A stretch of DNA of 64,000 nucleotides, taken from assembly GCA_014337915.1 (NCBI GenBank), contig QUBU01000013.1, positions 1 through 64,000 on the forward strand, given 5' to 3'. This document shows positions 35,644 through 44,390 of the stretch, one piece after another. Made by a program: the position numbers and the translations under genes. Below the pieces are notes generated by a model, which was not told where the DNA came from, made no database searches, and saw only the letters and a program-made list of their open reading frames with translations. The DNA is from Gammaproteobacteria bacterium (GTDB lineage: Bacteria; Pseudomonadota; Gammaproteobacteria; Steroidobacterales; GCA-2729495). Position 1 is the first letter of the stretch; every line of letters begins with the position of its first letter.

Positions 35644-36212
35644 TGAAAACGCCAGCAACATCCATCCGCCATCTCGCCACGCTGCTCGCCCTCCTCGCAG
35701 CGACCACCACGCTGGCGCAGACCGCCATCGAGACCAAACGGCCCCCGGTCGCCGGCCATCCGGCGAATGTCGATCCTTATGTGCACCGCTCCAACCTCGT
35801 GGTCGCGGACATCGACCGCGCACTCACGCTCTACCGCGACATCCTCGGTTTCAGGGTGGATCGCGCGCTGCCGGTGAATCCCGGCAATTTCATGTACGAG
35901 TTCTTCGGCATCCCCGCCGAGGCGCAGGTCCGCATTGCCTTCCTCGCGACACCCGACGGGCGCTTCGGCGCCATAGGCATGACCGAGGTGAAGGGCGTGC
36001 CGCTGCCGCCGCGGGCGAAGCCCTACGAGAGCGTACTGATCGTCGAAGTGCAGAAGCGCATCGAAGCCGTACACGAGAAGGCGCTCGCCGCGACCCCGAA
36101 GCTCGAGGTCGGCAGGATCCTCGAACTGACGAATCCCGCGCGCCGCGAGTTCCCGGTCACCGACTACGACGGCCACCGCATCATCGTGATGCAGCTGCAC
36201 GCTGGGGACTGA
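35643..36212 (+). CDS. Periplasmic VOC-domain protein
   Basis: A protein of 189 residues starting at a GTG that shares one base with the TAG of the hydrolase gene. A signal peptide (LLALLAATTTLAQT) precedes one glyoxalase/VOC module: VHRSNLVVADIDRALTLYRDI, then AQVRIAFLATPDGRFGA and DYDGHRIIVMQ. Export of a VOC protein is uncommon; it probably acts on the same extracytoplasmic compound as the two metallo-hydrolase paralogues. It is followed by a large palindrome that could terminate the operon. Confidence 0.82.
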   Translation: MKTPATSIRHLATLLALLAATTTLAQTAIETKRPPVAGHPANVDPYVHRSNLVVADIDRALTLYRDILGFRVDRALPVNPGNFMYEFFGIPAEAQVRIAFLATPDGRFGAIGMTEVKGVPLPPRAKPYESVLIVEVQKRIEAVHEKALAATPKLEVGRILELTNPARREFPVTDYDGHRIIVMQLHAGD

Positions 36213-36220
36213 GGGAAGAG

Positions 36221-36324
36221 AAAAAGGTGTCAGACTTATTTATGAAATGGTGTCAGACATATTTTCTCCGCTGATGGAGAAAATATGTCTGACACCATTT
36301 CATAAATAAGTCTGACACCTTTTT
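36221..36324. repeat. 49-bp perfect palindrome, GTGTCAGAC-type
   Basis: Two 49-bp arms (36221-36269 and 36276-36324) match perfectly around a six-base loop. Each arm contains two GGTGTCAGAC units (AAAAAGGTGTCAGAC and AAATGGTGTCAGACATA). It is markedly AT-rich for this genome, and a partial copy (CAGACACCTTTTTC) follows at 36325-36338. Similar GTGTCAGAC palindromes, with AAAAAGGTGTCTGACACC-like units, are known near REP-associated transposases. It lies between convergent genes and would make a strong bidirectional terminator. The M48 gene takes its last codons (EKGV, stop) from the adjacent partial copy. Confidence 0.88.
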
Positions 36325-38243
36325 CAGACACCTTTTTCACGCAGCGGCGGCAGGGGGCAGTGCAATGCCGCGCAGATGGCGCGCAGCAACTCGGCTTCGG
36401 CGAGGCTGACACGGCCGTCGTGGACGATGGTGGCGCCGAGTGCCTCGACGACGCGGGCCTTGTCCATGGGAGCCAGGCCGTCCAGGCAACGCAGGGCCCG
36501 GTCCAGAGCCGCTGCCCAGCCTGGGCGCGGGCGAAACGGCGGTGGACGCTTTAGCCCGAGGCAGGCGATGCCGCGGGCGTAGGCCTGCTCGGCGTCCTGC
36601 GCGGTGCCATGGCCCTGGGTCGCGAGCGTCGAAAGCAGGATCTGCAGTTCGACCGTAGCGGCGGCCAGCCGGATGGCGTGGCTCACCCGGCGTGGGGCCA
36701 GGGTTTCGTCGATATAGATACCGGCCAGGGTGCCGAGCGTGTACTCGAAGACGCTGATCACCCCATCAGTGCGGGCGAGCGCCCCGAGGGTATCGAGGAT
36801 CTTCCCGCGCGTGGCCGGCGGTAAGCGTCGCAGCGCCGGCACGATGCGCCCGAGCAGTGCCAGACGCCCTTCGACCGGCACCGCGTTCAGAACCTGCATC
36901 TGGGCCTGCAGCTGCGCATCCAGCGCGCTGCCGAAGACGATGCGGATCTTCTCCAGCTGCACGGCGCGCACCTCAGCGCTGCTATCGAGCACCAGCGCCA
37001 GCAGCAGGGCCGTTGCCTGCGCGGCGGCTGCGTCACCAGCCAACGCCACACCCGGCAACAGCGCCTGCAGCTCACCGGCGCGGGTGATGTCGGCCGCCCG
37101 CGGATTGCCAACCCGGGCCGGCAGGCTGCCGGGGTTCAGCGCGATGGCCTGCTGGTCGAGGAGCTGTGCCGCTGGCAGAGACTTCGCCATGCCATCCTCC
37201 TCCAGCACCCGCACGATGCCGAGCGGCTGCGGCCGGACCTCCAGGCGCAGGTCGGCGACCGTGGCTGGATCGAACGAGGCATCGAGCGCACGAATACGCT
37301 CGGCCAGTGGCGGATGAGTGGCCATCCAGCGAGTCAGGCCCGGCGCGAACAGCATATGCGCCACTTCCGCACTGCGTGGGCTGCTGAGGCGCGAGCTCTC
37401 CACGCTGCCGATCTTGATCAGCGCGTCGCGCAGCCCTGCTGGATCGCGCGTGAACTGTACGGCGGCCGCATCAGCCAGGAACTCGCGCTGGCGGGAAACC
37501 GCGGCCTGGATTAGCCGGCCGAAGAAGACGCCGATGTGGCCGATGCCCATCAGCGCCAGGCCAGCCAGGGCCAGCGACCCATCGCCGCGGCGCCGGCTAC
37601 CGCTGCCAGAGCCCAGCTGGTACAGCATGCGACCGCCGATGGCTATCACCAGCAGCCCCGACAGCAGGCCAATAAGCCGGATGTTGAGGCGCATGTCGCC
37701 ATTGAGGATGTGGCTGAACTCGTGGCCGATCACTCCCTGCAGCTCGGTGCGGTTCAGGTGCTGCAGGGCACCGCGGGTCACGGCGATCGCCGCGTCCGCC
37801 GCCGTATGGCCGGCGGCAAAGGCATTGATGCCCTGCTCCTCCCCGAGCACATAGACTGCAGGCACTGGCAGGCCGGCGGCGATCGCCATCTCCTCGACGA
37901 TGTTGAGCAGGCGTCGTTCATCCGGGTCGGTGGTGTCCGCCTGCACGCGCATCCCGCCCAGTTCCCGCGCAACGACGCCGCCCCCGGCGCCGAGCTTGAT
38001 GGACTTGTAGAGGCTGGTGATGCCAGTGATGGCCAGCACGATGAGCGTAGTGATGGTCACCGCAACCGGATGGCGCGTGAGCCAGGTGCCGCCTGCCGCC
38101 GCCTCGCCGGCATCGAACAGGCCCAGGACGACGAGCACCACGAAGTTGACGGCGACCAGCACCGCCAGCACGGCGGCGGCAAACAGCAGCAGCAGCCAGT
38201 GGCTGCGCCGGCGTGCATCGGCCTGGCGGGCCCAGAAGTCCAT
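36324..38243 (-). CDS. M48 family metallopeptidase (HtpX-like) with TerB-like C-terminus
   Basis: A protein of 639 residues. Two N-terminal transmembrane helices (WLLLLFAAAVLAVLVAVNFV; VTITTLIVLAITGITSLY), the zinc motif GVIGHEFSHILNGD, and further membrane segments (LLSGLLVIAIGGRML). This is larger than Escherichia coli HtpX (about 290) because of a long C-terminal extension whose last 45 residues look TerB-like (VVEALGATIVHDGRVSLAEA). It should be an inner-membrane quality-control protease. It follows lemA and an unknown membrane gene on the minus strand. The final codons EKGV and TGA come from palindromic repeat sequence. Confidence 0.88.
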   Translation of the reverse strand: MDFWARQADARRRSHWLLLLFAAAVLAVLVAVNFVVLVVLGLFDAGEAAAGGTWLTRHPVAVTITTLIVLAITGITSLYKSIKLGAGGGVVARELGGMRVQADTTDPDERRLLNIVEEMAIAAGLPVPAVYVLGEEQGINAFAAGHTAADAAIAVTRGALQHLNRTELQGVIGHEFSHILNGDMRLNIRLIGLLSGLLVIAIGGRMLYQLGSGSGSRRRGDGSLALAGLALMGIGHIGVFFGRLIQAAVSRQREFLADAAAVQFTRDPAGLRDALIKIGSVESSRLSSPRSAEVAHMLFAPGLTRWMATHPPLAERIRALDASFDPATVADLRLEVRPQPLGIVRVLEEDGMAKSLPAAQLLDQQAIALNPGSLPARVGNPRAADITRAGELQALLPGVALAGDAAAAQATALLLALVLDSSAEVRAVQLEKIRIVFGSALDAQLQAQMQVLNAVPVEGRLALLGRIVPALRRLPPATRGKILDTLGALARTDGVISVFEYTLGTLAGIYIDETLAPRRVSHAIRLAAATVELQILLSTLATQGHGTAQDAEQAYARGIACLGLKRPPPFRPRPGWAAALDRALRCLDGLAPMDKARVVEALGATIVHDGRVSLAEAELLRAICAALHCPLPPLREKGV

Positions 38244-38269
38244 GCCGGCCGGGATGCCCGCTCTGTGCG

Positions 38270-38854
38270 TCAGCCGAAGCTGACCCGGGGCGCCTCGCGC
38301 TTCGCGCTGTCCTCGATCTCCAGCAGCTGCATCGGCAGGAAATCAAAATTGGCGGCGATGAAGTTGTTCGGGAACACTTCGCGCGTGTTGTTGTAGCCCA
38401 TCACCGCATCGTTGAAGGCCTGGCGCGCGAAGGCGACCTTGTTCTCCGTGGAGGTCAGCTCCTCGGACAGCTGCATCATCGTCTGGTTGGCTTTGAGGTC
38501 GGGGTAGGCCTCGGCAAGCGCGAACAGCCGCCCGAGCGCGCCGGTCAGCTGATTTTCGGCACCCGCGAGCACCGCCATCGCCTCTACGCTGCCGGGGTTT
38601 GCTGCCGCCGCCTTCAGCCCCGACACCGCCTGGTTGCGGGCCTGGATGACCGCCTCCAGGGTGCTGCGTTCATGTTGCAGGTAGCCCCTGGCGACCTCGA
38701 CCAGGTTGGGCACCAGGTCATGGCGACGGGTGAGCTGCACGTCGATCTGCGCAAAGGCATTCCTGGCCGCATTGCGCATCGTCACCAGCCGGTTGTAGAT
38801 CATGATCAGGAAGATCACGACGGCCACGATCAGCACGATGATTACCAGCCCCAT
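38270..38854 (-). CDS. lemA: LemA family protein
   Basis: A protein of 194 residues starting MGLVIIVLIVAVVIFLIM, with GGGAG six bases upstream. The N-terminal transmembrane helix and the segments NAFAQIDVQLTRRHDLVPNL and YPDLKANQTMMQLSEELTSTENKVAFARQ are the LemA hallmarks. The C-terminal helix ends with LPMQLLEIEDS. LemA proteins are often cotranscribed with HtpX/M48 peptidases, as here (26-base gap). The open frame continues seven codons upstream, but the Met used has the ribosome site. Confidence 0.93.
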   Translation of the reverse strand: MGLVIIVLIVAVVIFLIMIYNRLVTMRNAARNAFAQIDVQLTRRHDLVPNLVEVARGYLQHERSTLEAVIQARNQAVSGLKAAAANPGSVEAMAVLAGAENQLTGALGRLFALAEAYPDLKANQTMMQLSEELTSTENKVAFARQAFNDAVMGYNNTREVFPNNFIAANFDFLPMQLLEIEDSAKREAPRVSFG

Positions 38855-38917
38855 AGCTGACTCCCAGACAATCAAGACCCCGCCTGCCAGTATTGCACAG
38901 GCACCCGACGCCGCAGT

Positions 38918-39442
38918 TCAGTGTCCGGACGACTCCGCCGTCCGGCCATCCGGCCAGCCCCGCTCCTTCATCGCCGCCTGCAGCTTGCGCAGTTCCTCCA
39001 GCTTCCGGCGGTTGCTGGTGACTTCCCTGCGTAGCCGCTCCCTCGTGGACGACGGCACCCAGAAGCGGTCGAGCTTCGCTGCCGCCGCGGCGATCTCCCG
39101 CTCCAGCCGGATCATTTCCGCATCGACCCCGGAACGCGTCTGCTCCAGCTGCTCCCCGGGCGGCAACCTGGCGAAGGCCTCGGTGCCCCACGATGACTTC
39201 AGCGCGAAGAAGAACAGGGCCGCGATCACACCACTCGGCACCGCGATGAACAGCAGTACCCCGGCGCCCTTGTCGCCGAAGGCGAACATGCCGTAGACGC
39301 AGGCCAGGGTGAGGAGGCCGAAGAACAGGAAGCCGACGACGGACAGCACCCTCGAGGCAACACGCAGGCCGCGGAAGCGGTGGGAGCCCAGCACCACTGC
39401 GCCCAGCGCGATGAACACGATCAGCAGGACGAGGTCGCTCAT
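38918..39442 (-). CDS. Uncharacterised membrane protein with C-terminal coiled coil
   Basis: A protein of 174 residues. Three hydrophobic segments occupy the first 80 residues (LVLLIVFIALGAVVLG, VLSVVGFLFFGLLTLACVYG and VLLFIAVPSGVIAALFFFAL); the rest is a charged helical region (LEREIAAAAAKLDRF to SNRRKLEELRKLQAAMKERG) with coiled-coil spacing. It heads the lemA-M48 cluster, 63 bases upstream of lemA. I do not recognise a family. A role in the same membrane-stress unit is the simplest reading. Confidence 0.7.
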   Translation of the reverse strand: MSDLVLLIVFIALGAVVLGSHRFRGLRVASRVLSVVGFLFFGLLTLACVYGMFAFGDKGAGVLLFIAVPSGVIAALFFFALKSSWGTEAFARLPPGEQLEQTRSGVDAEMIRLEREIAAAAAKLDRFWVPSSTRERLRREVTSNRRKLEELRKLQAAMKERGWPDGRTAESSGH

Positions 39443-39550
39443 GGAACCCGGGTCTCCGCGCGCCTGGGCATGCGGCCGAGTATAGGGTCTGGCCCCGCTT
39501 ATGTAGTGACTCGCATCCCAAATGTGTCAGTCGGTGCTGGGAGCGAATTC

Positions 39551-39568
39551 GGGGACAGTTTACTCAAC
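39551..39568 (-). repeat. Family B repeat copy 1
   Basis: The complement reads GTTGAGTAAACTGTCCCC, identical to the copies at 44336 and 48151. It lies 42 bases past the SDR stop codon and is inverted relative to copy 2 at 40639, so the SDR gene and three family A copies are bracketed by oppositely oriented B copies. Confidence 0.8.
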
Positions 39569-39609
39569 CGGGCTGGCGCCGCTTCCGGGAGGGCGGAGTC
39601 GGCGTATCC

Positions 39610-40368
39610 CTACTCCCGGTCCTGGTCCGGCTGTGGCGGCCGCCACGGCAGCGACGGATCCCGGATATGGAAGGTCTTGCCGAGACAGGCCGGATTGCCG
39701 ACACACTGCATCGTCAGCCGCGCGACATCGGCACGGGTCATCGAGGTCAGCGCGGTGTCGTCCTCGGTCAGCTCAGCCGTGCCCGTGGCGGGTGCGCTGT
39801 CGGGGTAGATGCCAGCATTGCGGATGATCGTATAAGGCACCCCGCTGGCACGCAGGATGTCCTCGGCGATGCCCTGGTCCTTCAAACGCTCCACCAGGCC
39901 TGGGTTCTTCTCCCAGCCGCGCCCGGCAAACTTTGCCAGGTTGGCGCCGGCACCGACCGCGCTGTGGTGGATGAGCTGCTGTACGCCCGTGGCGTGGGCG
40001 TTGCTCGCCAGCGGCTGCATGAAGCGCTCGAAGAAGTGCGGGTCGTTGTCCTGCACGCGCACCGCGCTGATGACGATGTTGTAGGTCCGGGCGTGGAGCG
40101 CAGCGGCAATGTCTGCCGCCTGCGTCAGGTCCCCGATCGCGTACTGCACCGGCAGGTCCGCAATGCGGTGGTGGTCAGAGCCGGCACGGGCAAACACCGT
40201 GACCCGGTTGCCGCCGGCAACCAGCTGGCGCACGATCCTGGCGCCGACTTTGCCGGTACCGCCAAGCACCAGTACCTCACGCGGCGACGCCGTGGCCGCC
40301 GTCGCGACCATCGTGAACAGGCAGGCTGCCAGGCCCGCGACCAGCATCCACCACCGCCGGAAATTCAT
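39610..40368 (-). CDS. Exported or membrane-anchored NAD(P)-binding atypical SDR
   Basis: A protein of 252 residues. A signal or anchor helix (WWMLVAGLAACLFTMVATAA) precedes VLVLGGTGKVGARIVRQLVA, a Rossmann nucleotide site. VPYTIIRNAGIYP near residue 180 matches the atypical NAD(P)H-binding group. The same layout occurs in the product of 18442-19233. It sits alone, flanked by repeats: family B at its 3-prime side and three direct family A copies directly upstream of its start. An exported Rossmann protein is unusual unless it is anchored facing the cytoplasm. Confidence 0.8.
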   Translation of the reverse strand: MNFRRWWMLVAGLAACLFTMVATAATASPREVLVLGGTGKVGARIVRQLVAGGNRVTVFARAGSDHHRIADLPVQYAIGDLTQAADIAAALHARTYNIVISAVRVQDNDPHFFERFMQPLASNAHATGVQQLIHHSAVGAGANLAKFAGRGWEKNPGLVERLKDQGIAEDILRASGVPYTIIRNAGIYPDSAPATGTAELTEDDTALTSMTRADVARLTMQCVGNPACLGKTFHIRDPSLPWRPPQPDQDRE

Positions 40369-40386
40369 GTGATCGCTCCGTCAATC

Positions 40387-40512
40387 GGTGCCGGTGTTAC
40401 GGTTTCGGTAACTTACCACGGGATCGCTCGGTGCCGGTGTTACGGTTTCGGTTGCCGTCCACACTGGCCAGGATGCACTTCACGGTCGAATGGTGCCGGT
40501 GTTACGGTTACG
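40387..40512 (+). repeat. Family A repeats, three direct copies
   Basis: Copies start at 40387, 40430 and 40492, all plus-strand and all beginning GGTGCCGGTGTTACGG; the trailing 6-base units differ (TTTCGGTAAC, TTTCGGTT, TTACG). Spacing between copies is 43 and 62 bases. No inverted partner is near. They lie directly upstream of the SDR start codon, 19 bases away. Direct triplication without conserved spacers points to amplification or leftover ends of lost elements. Confidence 0.85.
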
Positions 40513-40809
40513 ACCATGGAATCCGTCCTCGAAACATATCCGGTGCAGCAGCTGCCCGTTAGCGCACGACGGCCAAATGCGTCTGGTACTTCACCTGCAA
40601 AAGGCTAGCCGGGCCGGTCACGCGAGGGACAAGGCAGCAATTAAGTAAACTGTCCCCCGATCTACTCTTGGGGCGCACCGGCACTTGACATGCCGCCTTG
40701 ATGAGATCTTGGACCTCATGATAATGAGGCCAATAACAACAACACGGAAACTGCCGGTAGCACCGCGCATCCGCTCGCCGCATGCTCAGGGGATATCGGC
40801 AACACCACC
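40513..40809. other. Non-coding spacer before the large PEP-CTERM gene
   Basis: About 300 bases hold family B copy 2 (40639-40658) and an AT-richer stretch (40690-40745) with a small inverted repeat GACCTCAT/ATGAGG around 40715. No ORF or known RNA was seen. Confidence 0.35.
40639..40658 (+). repeat. Family B repeat copy 2
   Basis: AATTAAGTAAACTGTCCCCC, matching the B core except TTA for TTG. It lies 150 bases upstream of the large PEP-CTERM gene and is oriented opposite to copy 1. Confidence 0.75.
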
Positions 40810-43584
40810 ATGTCGCTACGACCGTTCGTCTGCTGCTCGCTGATCCTGCTTGTCGCTCCTGGCGTTCCAGTCACCGCTCACGCCGATGAGCGCAGCGTCA
40901 GCTACAGGTTCGGTGAATCACCGGTGCCGGGACTGCCGCAGAATGGCGGCTGGGCCGATAGCGAGAACTGGTCACCGACGATCTGCCTGCAGTACGACGG
41001 CGAGGGCCATTGCACGCTGAAAGGTTACCCCGGCCAGCAGCCGGCCGACGCCAGCGAGTACGTCTTCTACAAAGTCAACGTCAGTCCAACACCGACGGTG
41101 CCGCCAGGCCCCACGCCCGTAACCGCAACGCTGGACGTCAACGTTCCAGCCAGTGTTGCTGAACTGAGCGTCGGTACGCAAACCACGCTCAACGTCGGCA
41201 GCCCGCTCGGCCTGAACTGGTGGAGCATTCCCATCACCGGACCGACTCCCGACTGGAAAACCGCAACCCTCAATGTCACTGGCCTGGTGCAGGTAACCAG
41301 CAAGATCTTCAGCAATGGCATTGCCGAGTTCACGGGCTCCGGACGGATCGATCTTCTCGGTGGCGACATCGAATATGTCCGCCTGAGCAATTCCACCCGG
41401 ATCACCGGCAGCGGCACGATCCGATATACGAGCGGCAGCGGCGTGGCGCTCAGCAACAGCGGCATGATCGACGCCAATCTCAGCGGTATGCCGCTGACGC
41501 TGGACATGCTGCCCCCGGGTTACACCACCTTCAATGCCGGCACACTCCGCGCAAGCAACGGCGGCAAGCTGCGCATCCAGGGCGGAAACACCGCTACGCC
41601 CTCCGGGACACTGAACAACGGCGCCGGAACGATTGCGGCACTCGATGGCTCCCTGGTTGAGCTGTACTCCACCGCCATTACCGGCGGCACGCTGGCGAGC
41701 AGCGGGTCCGGGCGTATAGCAGTCACTGGCACGAATGTCCACATCGGCGGCGTCACCGTCGAAGGGCTTCTCAACGTCAACAACGGCCAGTGGCTGACGC
41801 TCAGCAACTCGGTGACCAATATCGGCACCATCCGCCTCGATGCAACGTCCGCCAGCACCGAACTGCGCCTGGCGGGTTCCTCCGGTGACGACCACACGCT
41901 CGACGGCAACGGCTCCCTGGAGCTCACCCACGCCACGCGCAGCGTTGTCGGCTCTCCCGGCACCAGCCCGGGGCTGATCAATGGCCCCGAGCACACCATA
42001 CGCGGAGCGGGGCAGATCAGGCAGATCAGCCATGTCAGCAACTGGGGCCTGATCGATGCCGACGTCGCCGGCAGCGCGCTGAAGGTTACTTCGACCGCCA
42101 GCGGTACGCTGGCCAACACCGGATTAATGCGGGCCCGCAACGGCGCGACGCTCGATGTCAGCGGCGTGGATCCGGCCAACCCGGTGCTCTTCAACAATTC
42201 AGGCGGAGTCCTGCAAGCGCAGGATGGCTCCGTGCTGCAGCTGAGCTACGCAACCCTGACTGGGGGCACCCTGACGACCTCGGGCAGCGGCGTCATCAGG
42301 CTGCCGACCAGTGTGACGGCGATCGGCGGCCTGGAGAACCTCGGTACGCTCGACATCCGCGGCAGCACCACGCTGCTTGGGGGCACGCTCGTCAACAACG
42401 GCAGCATGCTGCTCGGCGCCGGTAGCAGTGGCGCGAGCCTCAGCATCAAGCCAGGCGTGACCCTCAGCGGCGGCGGCACCCTGACGCTGTCCAACTCATC
42501 ATCCAACCAGATTGCATCCTGGGGCATCGGTACCGGCACGCTGCTCAACGACACCGGCCACACCATCCAGGGTGCCGGCAGGATCGGCGACTACGGCCTG
42601 GCGCTCACGAACCGCGGCTTCATCCACGCGAACCAAGGCAACGCGCTGATCCTTGCGGAGGCCGGCGTCGCAGCCAGCGTCACCAACGATGGAACGCTGC
42701 GAGCAGCCGCCGGAAGCACACTGCAGGTCAACCAGAACCTGACGAACTTCAACAGCGCATCACAGACACTTGCTGGTGGCCACTACGAGGTTCTCGGCAC
42801 CATGCGCTTGCCGGTGGGCACCGGCATCGTCAGCAATGCCGCCGACATCCTGCTCGATGGCGCAGCAGCACGTCTCTACACCGGCAGTTCCGGCACGTCT
42901 GACGCCTTGTCGGGCTTCGCCGCCAATCTCGAGGCTGGACACTTCGAGATCCGCAACGGACGCAACCTCGCAGTCGGCCTGTTCAGCAACGCGGGCGGCA
43001 TGCGGGTGGGAGCCGGCAGCACCCTGACCGCGACCACCTACACGCAGACCGCGGGAGTAACTGATGTGGACGGCGCGCTGCTGGTCGCTGGCGACCTGAC
43101 GCTGAGTGGCGGCAGTCTCACCGGCAGCGGGACCATCAGCGCTAACCTGCTGAACAATGGCACTGTTTCACCAGGCAACTCCCCCGGTTCAATGCAGGTC
43201 AACGGCGACTACGTGCAGGCCGCCGGCACACTCGACATCGAACTTGGATCTCTTGCATACGACCAGCTCGTGGTTGCCGACAGTGCCACGCTAGGTGGCG
43301 TACTCAACGTCAGCCTCTGGTCGGCACCAGGGACTGCCGGGTTCCTGCCCGCTCCGGAATCGTCGTTCGACATCCTGCTGGCGCAGGTCCTCACCGGCCA
43401 GTTCGCCAGCGTGAACCTGCCGGTGGTGGCGGGCATTGCCTGGGACCTGCAGTACCTTGCCGATGCCAGCGGTTCGACCGACATCCTGCGCCTGACCGCC
43501 AGCGCCGTGCCACTGCCACCCGCAGCATGGCTGCTCGCCACGGCATTTGTTGCCGCCGGCATCCGTACCCGCCGGCGCCGATAA
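40810..43584 (+). CDS. Large PEP-CTERM protein with autotransporter-like beta-helix repeats
   Basis: A protein of 924 residues. Signal peptide (residues 1-26, ending VTAHA), then a long series of imperfect repeats with the pattern N-x-G-x-(I/L)-x-x-x-x-G-x-x-L (for example GSGRIDLLGG, GTLRASNGGKLRIQGG, NNGTVSPGNSPG), the usual pattern of parallel beta-helix passenger domains. The segment VSPGNSPGSMQVNGDYVQ is the PEP-CTERM/autotransporter-associated type near the C-terminus. The sorting signal is VPLPPAAWLLATAFVAAGIR with RRRR tail. It is likely a matrix or adhesin protein sorted by an exosortase outside the window. No strong ribosome site is apparent. Confidence 0.88.
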   Translation: MSLRPFVCCSLILLVAPGVPVTAHADERSVSYRFGESPVPGLPQNGGWADSENWSPTICLQYDGEGHCTLKGYPGQQPADASEYVFYKVNVSPTPTVPPGPTPVTATLDVNVPASVAELSVGTQTTLNVGSPLGLNWWSIPITGPTPDWKTATLNVTGLVQVTSKIFSNGIAEFTGSGRIDLLGGDIEYVRLSNSTRITGSGTIRYTSGSGVALSNSGMIDANLSGMPLTLDMLPPGYTTFNAGTLRASNGGKLRIQGGNTATPSGTLNNGAGTIAALDGSLVELYSTAITGGTLASSGSGRIAVTGTNVHIGGVTVEGLLNVNNGQWLTLSNSVTNIGTIRLDATSASTELRLAGSSGDDHTLDGNGSLELTHATRSVVGSPGTSPGLINGPEHTIRGAGQIRQISHVSNWGLIDADVAGSALKVTSTASGTLANTGLMRARNGATLDVSGVDPANPVLFNNSGGVLQAQDGSVLQLSYATLTGGTLTTSGSGVIRLPTSVTAIGGLENLGTLDIRGSTTLLGGTLVNNGSMLLGAGSSGASLSIKPGVTLSGGGTLTLSNSSSNQIASWGIGTGTLLNDTGHTIQGAGRIGDYGLALTNRGFIHANQGNALILAEAGVAASVTNDGTLRAAAGSTLQVNQNLTNFNSASQTLAGGHYEVLGTMRLPVGTGIVSNAADILLDGAAARLYTGSSGTSDALSGFAANLEAGHFEIRNGRNLAVGLFSNAGGMRVGAGSTLTATTYTQTAGVTDVDGALLVAGDLTLSGGSLTGSGTISANLLNNGTVSPGNSPGSMQVNGDYVQAAGTLDIELGSLAYDQLVVADSATLGGVLNVSLWSAPGTAGFLPAPESSFDILLAQVLTGQFASVNLPVVAGIAWDLQYLADASGSTDILRLTASAVPLPPAAWLLATAFVAAGIRTRRRR

Positions 43585-43590
43585 TCAGTC

Positions 43591-43616
43591 GGTGCCGGTG
43601 TTACGGTTACGGTTAC
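43591..43616 (+). repeat. Family A repeat, single copy after the large PEP-CTERM gene
   Basis: GGTGCCGGTGTTACGG at 43591 followed by TTACGGTTAC, seven bases after the stop codon. No inverted partner lies within 1.5 kb (the nearest minus copy is 45181-45206). Confidence 0.85.
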
Positions 43617-43703
43617 TGTTCGCAATGCACATGCGGCGCGACGGGTTCATCGCCGGCGCAATCACCACCCGGGCCGATTCGAGCGGACGAGGGACCGCCC
43701 GGA

Positions 43704-43723
43704 AATTGAGTAAACTGTCCCCC
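43704..43723 (+). repeat. Family B repeat copy 3
   Basis: AATTGAGTAAACTGTCCCCC ends four bases before the ATG of the flavodoxin-like oxidoreductase gene, where a ribosome binding site would be expected. Confidence 0.8.
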
Positions 43724-43727
43724 ACTT

Positions 43728-44312
43728 ATGAGCCGGATCCTGATCCTCGACGGTCATCCCGACCCGGATGGCGAGCGCTTCGTCCACGCGCTGGCTCGTG
43801 CCTATGGCGAAGGCGCTGAGCAGGCCGGGCACGAGGTCCATGTCATCCGGCTCGCGGACCTCGACTTCCCGATCCTGCGCTCGCAGGCGGACTACCAGAA
43901 CGCGCTGCCGCCGGAAGCCGCGCGCAAATGCCAGTCCGCCATCGAATGGGCGTCACACGTCGTGATCCTCTTCCCGCTCTGGATGGGTTCGATGCCGGCA
44001 CTGCTGAAGGCGCTCCTCGAGCAGATCCTGCGTCCGGGCTTCGCGTTCAGCGCGGCGCTCCTCGGCCGGTCACGGGTGAAGATGCTGGGTGACAAGACCG
44101 CAAGGGTCATCGTCACCATGGGCATGCCGGCGCTCGTCTATCGCTGGTATTTCAGGGCCCACAGCCTGCGCAGCCTGGAGCGCAACATCCTGCGCTTCGT
44201 CGGCTTCCGGCGTGTCGACTCGACCGTCATCGGCAACATCGCCGGCATGAGCCTGTCCGCGCGGCAGGCCTGGATCAGGCGCGTGCACCGACTCGGGCAG
44301 GAAGCGCACTAG
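43728..44312 (+). CDS. NAD(P)H-dependent flavodoxin-fold oxidoreductase
   Basis: A protein of 194 residues starting MSRILILDGHPDPDGERFV. HPDPDG resembles the phosphate-binding turn of KefF/MdaB/quinone-reductase relatives; VVILFPLWMGSMPALLKALLEQ is the family's second motif. It binds FMN or FAD and reduces quinones. The region between the ATG and family B copy 3 has no Shine-Dalgarno sequence. Family B copies flank the gene on both sides (43704 and 44336), in the same orientation, so the pair could mobilise or delete the gene by recombination. Other alternatives: an outlying start codon is not available in frame. Confidence 0.86.
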   Translation: MSRILILDGHPDPDGERFVHALARAYGEGAEQAGHEVHVIRLADLDFPILRSQADYQNALPPEAARKCQSAIEWASHVVILFPLWMGSMPALLKALLEQILRPGFAFSAALLGRSRVKMLGDKTARVIVTMGMPALVYRWYFRAHSLRSLERNILRFVGFRRVDSTVIGNIAGMSLSARQAWIRRVHRLGQEAH

Positions 44313-44335
44313 CTGGCGTCCAGGGGCAGGCCGGA

Positions 44336-44355
44336 GGTTGAGTAAACTGTCCCCC
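44336..44355 (+). repeat. Family B repeat copy 4
   Basis: GGTTGAGTAAACTGTCCCCC begins 24 bases after the flavodoxin-fold gene stop and is followed by the convergent CpcT-like gene 36 bases on. Confidence 0.8.
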
Positions 44356-44390
44356 TCACACCCCAGCATCCATTGGTCAGCCTGCCCCGG

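Noticed and set aside
40387..40512. Three direct repeats as a small CRISPR array
   Set aside because: Spacing is irregular (43 and 62 bases), the repeat tail varies, the same repeat occurs inverted elsewhere, and there are no cas genes.
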